Shown piece by piece: positions 24,126-25,014 of a DNA stretch of 25,014 bases. The stretch is taken from NCBI GenBank assembly GCA_963560005.1, contig CAUWNG010000031.1:1-25014 (forward strand). Direction: 5' to 3'. Position numbers and translations under genes: made by a program. This DNA comes from CAG-273 sp963560005. Lineage in GTDB: Bacteria > Bacillota > Clostridia > TANB77 > CAG-508. The notes beneath the pieces were generated by a model that did no database searches, was not told the origin of the DNA, and saw only the letters and a list, made by a program, of their open reading frames with translations. The stretch's first letter is position 1. Each line of letters opens with the position of its first letter.

Positions 24126-24974
24126 ATGGAAACAAAAGATAAGAAAGATATAAAAAAATCTATAAAAATATCTAAATTTATTTTCTTTATTATAATTCTT
24201 ATTTGTTTATTTTCTGTTATCTTTTTTGCTTTAAATAAATATATAAAAGTATCTAAAAATTCTAATTTAAATTCTATATCTCAAAATATATTTTCCATAA
24301 AAAAAATATATTTATATAGCAATGCTTCTGCAACTAACAATAATACTAGTAATTCCAAATGGAATTTAAATGTACATCAATTTACTGATATAGCTATATA
24401 TTTAAGTATAAATAATATAATAAAGAATGTAAATACATCTTCAAATGAAAGTGTTACTATAACAGATAATAGCAATTTATATACAATCAAACAATTATAT
24501 ATAGATAATATTAAATTTAATAATTTTGAAATTGGAAATCCTAATCTGTATTTTAAATGTACTAAAGATTTTGGTAATTTTTCAATTATAGAAAAAAATA
24601 AAATTGACAATAGATTAGATTATGAATTATATTCTAATTCACAAGATATTGATTTTACTAAGCCACAAAATACCACTTCTTTATCAATACCTTTAACTTT
24701 AAGTTTTATTAATTCTAATATTAAGAAAAATTATGTTGTTACAAATTACTCTGAACCTTTAATTTATAATGGTAGCTTGTTAAAAAGATGTAAAATTCCC
24801 CTTTATTCTATTGAAGGTTCTCTATCTTTTAATATAAATATAGTAAATAATTTAGACCAGCACTTTTGTGAGACAATAACTTTAGACATTCCTTTACGAG
24901 ATGAGCAAAATACTATCTTTGATGGAAGTTATACTAAAATTTATGAGTCAGAAGATATTCCTTCTGACTCATAA
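24126..24974 (+). CDS. Single-pass membrane protein of unknown function, 282 residues
   Basis: I do not recognise this protein. A Lys-rich N-terminus (residues 1-17) is followed by one membrane helix (about 18-38). The remaining 240 residues are predicted outside the cell. That part is Asn/Ser-rich with alternating hydrophobic residues, suggesting beta-sandwich structure, and has few Cys. Segments such as LSIPLTLSFINS and GSLSFNINIVNN fit secreted adhesin-like or pilin-like folds, but this is guesswork. AGGAG stands 6 nt before the ATG. The last codons (YESEDIPSDS) and the stop are themselves the terminator hairpin. The gene is divergent from the 6S RNA; its downstream neighbour is outside the window. 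Confidence 0.75.
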   Translation: METKDKKDIKKSIKISKFIFFIIILICLFSVIFFALNKYIKVSKNSNLNSISQNIFSIKKIYLYSNASATNNNTSNSKWNLNVHQFTDIAIYLSINNIIKNVNTSSNESVTITDNSNLYTIKQLYIDNIKFNNFEIGNPNLYFKCTKDFGNFSIIEKNKIDNRLDYELYSNSQDIDFTKPQNTTSLSIPLTLSFINSNIKKNYVVTNYSEPLIYNGSLLKRCKIPLYSIEGSLSFNINIVNNLDQHFCETITLDIPLRDEQNTIFDGSYTKIYESEDIPSDS

Positions 24975-24980
24975 GTTTTT
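24941..24980 (+). terminator. Terminator embedded in the end of the terminal membrane protein gene
   Basis: A 14-bp perfect stem (24941-24954 with 24961-24974) has a 6-nt loop and is followed by GTTTTT. The stop codon TAA forms the last three bases of the 3' arm. Confidence 0.85.
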
Positions 24981-25014
24981 ATTTACTTTTTATTAATAAC
25001 ATTTCTTACATATT

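Overview
The window comes from the chromosome of a very AT-rich, low-GC Gram-positive bacterium, most likely a Clostridia-type Firmicute. Pointers are the strong AGGAGG-type ribosome binding sites, TTGACA/TATAAT promoters, a T-box leader on thrS, WhiA, HemW, a YlbF-family protein, RqcP and an AddA-type helicase-nuclease. The standard genetic code fits: Trp is read from TGG, and TGA acts as a stop. I see no mobile element, phage gene, CRISPR array or origin.

Layout. Positions 1-390 hold two + strand tRNA-Gly(UCC) genes, each with its own promoter. Positions 435-6486 (- strand) hold a cation/calcium antiporter, a frameshifted CmpB-type membrane protein and a two-gene heterodimeric ABC exporter. 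A tRNA-Leu(CAA) at 6660-6742 (+) converges on a 48-residue membrane protein gene (6773-6919, -). Upstream of that lies a 772-residue protein of unknown function (6991-9309, -). thrS follows with a complete T-box leader (9466 to about 11630, -). Next come a membrane metalloprotease, a YlbF-family protein and a family-4 glycosyltransferase (11758-14167, -). That transferase is divergent from a DUF4912 protein and a GH57 branching enzyme (14346-16749, +), so the pair of transcription units looks like an alpha-glucan (glycogen) locus. Positions 16777-23668 (-) hold housekeeping genes in transcription order prmC, whiA, hemW, addA, rqcP. A 6S RNA candidate (about 23727-23922, -) sits directly upstream of prmC. 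The window ends with an unknown single-pass membrane protein (24126-24974, +).

The most striking observation is a cluster of four apparent small indels. One splits the CmpB-like gene, one cuts off the N-terminus of the second ABC subunit, and two lie in addA. The last of these removes the addA stop and opens the frame straight into rqcP. They are either sequence errors or real gene decay. The best candidates for undescribed biology are the 772-residue coiled-coil protein, the 48-residue membrane protein with its own strong promoter, a 17-bp perfect hairpin that buries the ribosome binding site of the CmpB-like gene, and the second, atypical tRNA-Gly. I found no clear multi-gene novel defence or biosynthetic system.
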